Notes under the pieces: generated by a model
The model's input: only the letters and a program-made list of their open reading frames with translations
Databases searched by the model: none
Told to the model about the DNA's origin: nothing
Translations under genes and position numbers: made by a program
Part shown: positions 63,075-64,000 of the stretch, piece by piece
Numbering within the stretch: the first letter of the stretch is position 1
Layout: each line of letters starts with the position of its first letter
Origin: Cricetomys ansorgei
Lineage: Eukaryota; Chordata; Mammalia; Rodentia; Nesomyidae
Direction: 5' to 3'
Length of the DNA: 64,000 bases
Assembly (NCBI GenBank): GCA_026225945.1
Contig: JAMJFZ010000597.1
Location: 4,732,001-4,796,000, forward strand

Positions 63075-63335
63075 CAACCCACTGAAGGCCTGAGCTGAGC
63101 AGGAAAGGATGTATTATTTCTGCTTGGCTTAGAACTGGGACATCAGTCGTCTGTCTTTGAGCTTTCATGAACTGGGGCTACACCGCTGGTGCTCTCAGGT
63201 GTGCAGCTTGCTGACTAGAGATCTTAGACTCTCTACTTCCATCACTGTGGGGACCAATTTGTTAAAGCAAGCCTATCTCGGCTCTTTTTCCTATTGACTC
63301 TGTTTATCTGGAGAACCCAGACTCTCACAGGTTAG
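63075..63335 (+). mobile_element. MLT2-type ERVL LTR, 3' part
   Basis: Forward MLT2 words: 'ttagaactgggacatcagtc', 'gctacaccgctggtgctctc', 'gcagcttgctgactagagat', 'gggaccaatttgtt', 'tctggagaacccagactctc'. An old ERVL LTR shared across placental mammals. Confidence 0.78.
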
Positions 63336-64000
63336 GTCAAGTGGACAAGACTGGGGGTATTTAATTAATTTCCTCCCTCTAACTATTTTAGTTAATTTCT
63401 TTTCTCTAACTATACAAAGGTGTATATGGATGAGATGATATAATCTTCTGACATTGATATAGCCTGATCATTTCATTTCTTTTGCAATGCTTTCTCTTAT
63501 TATTTTGTGACTGTGGTTTGTGGGCTGGGCTGTTTTCGTGAATGACCTCCCGCCTGCAGTTATTTTTGATCACAGCCGCTGTCCCACAGAGGGCCCTCTC
63601 CAGGGAGGCCAGGCAGAAAGGAGAACATATGTCAGGGGTCTGGGGAAGCTGGCAGATGCCTTCTCTGTCTGTTTAATGTTTTATAAGGGTTCATGTAGCA
63701 ATGTATATTAAACAAGTCCCATGGTGGGAGAATTCAGAATAAATTACCGCCTGCAATTTCCTGTTTGGCATTGATCTTGTAGATTGGAGCTTCAAGACAG
63801 GAACGGCCATTTATTATTATGCCAACATCAGTGTGGAATGCCCCACAAATTCTTCAGGAGTCCTGTGGTGACAATCTTAGAGATCAGCTAAGCCAACCCC
63901 AGGGAACGGGAGTGAGGCTCAGAGACCCGGAGAAACCTGGGGTCACTTGTATCGAGGGATGGGCTCTGGCTCTGATTCTTGTCAAGCTTGGGCACCCCAG
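63336..64000. other. Unassigned low-repeat sequence, possibly conserved at 63640-63850
   Basis: No clear repeat to 63860; the last part ('gagatcagctaagccaaccc', 'gtgaggctcagagaccc') is MIR-like. From 63640 to 63850 the words 'tgttttataagggttcatg', 'agaataaattaccgcctgc' and 'ggccatttattattatgcc' have the look of a conserved non-coding element. Confidence 0.42.

Overview
This window is non-coding DNA from a muroid rodent nuclear genome. The basis is the repeat content: dozens of B1, B2/B3 and ID-derived SINEs, rodent MaLR/ERVL long terminal repeats (LTRs), divergent rodent L1 fragments, many (CA)n/(GT)n tracts, and older mammalian MIR, L2, MLT1 and MLT2 relics. Several B1 copies start (read on the minus strand) with a 'ccaccactg..cagc' variant that recalls cricetid more than mouse or rat B1. 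The species call is an inference and weak. Subfamily names are from memory, without an alignment.

No protein-coding exon, pseudogene or structured RNA gene can be supported. The longest open frames are translations of simple repeats (53748-54413), or start at a non-ATG codon and match no family I know (61655-62155). The window is therefore best read as intergenic or deep intronic sequence.

Layout. 1-8.3 kb: SINEs, MaLR relics and two ERVL-type LTR relics. 8.3-10.2 kb: two solo LTRs, one gammaretrovirus-like (8295-8867) with a 4-bp target duplication. 10.9-18.6 kb: SINEs, MIRs and a low-repeat purine-rich stretch. 18.7-26.3 kb: LTRs (18751, 21887 and probably 25060), SINE clusters and a large CTTC tract. 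26.7-32.2 kb: ERVL LTRs and an L1 ORF2/3' end carrying a B1 and a MaLR LTR. 32.2-36.5 kb: mixed, with an island of low-repeat sequence near 33.7-34.1 kb. 36.6-38.8 kb: a second broken L1 with five SINEs, a 95-bp alternating purine-pyrimidine tract and an A40 run. 39-46 kb: low repeat density, including conserved-looking sequence at 41.5-42.1 kb. 46.1-49.5 kb: a nearly complete non-autonomous MaLR provirus (LTR-internal-LTR) inside another MaLR LTR. 49.6-57 kb: two related LTR-like copies (with 60.6 kb), opposed MaLR LTRs, homopurine/homopyrimidine tracts and further AT-rich islands. 57-60 kb: L2 relics and an old L1 split by an LTR, a B1 and a B2. 60.6-64 kb: SINEs, MaLR, MLT2 and a terminal low-repeat island.

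There are no genes here acting together. What the sequence records is a history of insertions: L2, MIR, MLT1, MLT2 and old L1 first, then MaLR and rodent L1, then LTRs and SINEs, with simple repeats growing in or beside SINE tails. The points most worth checking are the nested MaLR provirus, the LTRs with clean target duplications, the Z-DNA-prone tract and the candidate conserved non-coding islands.
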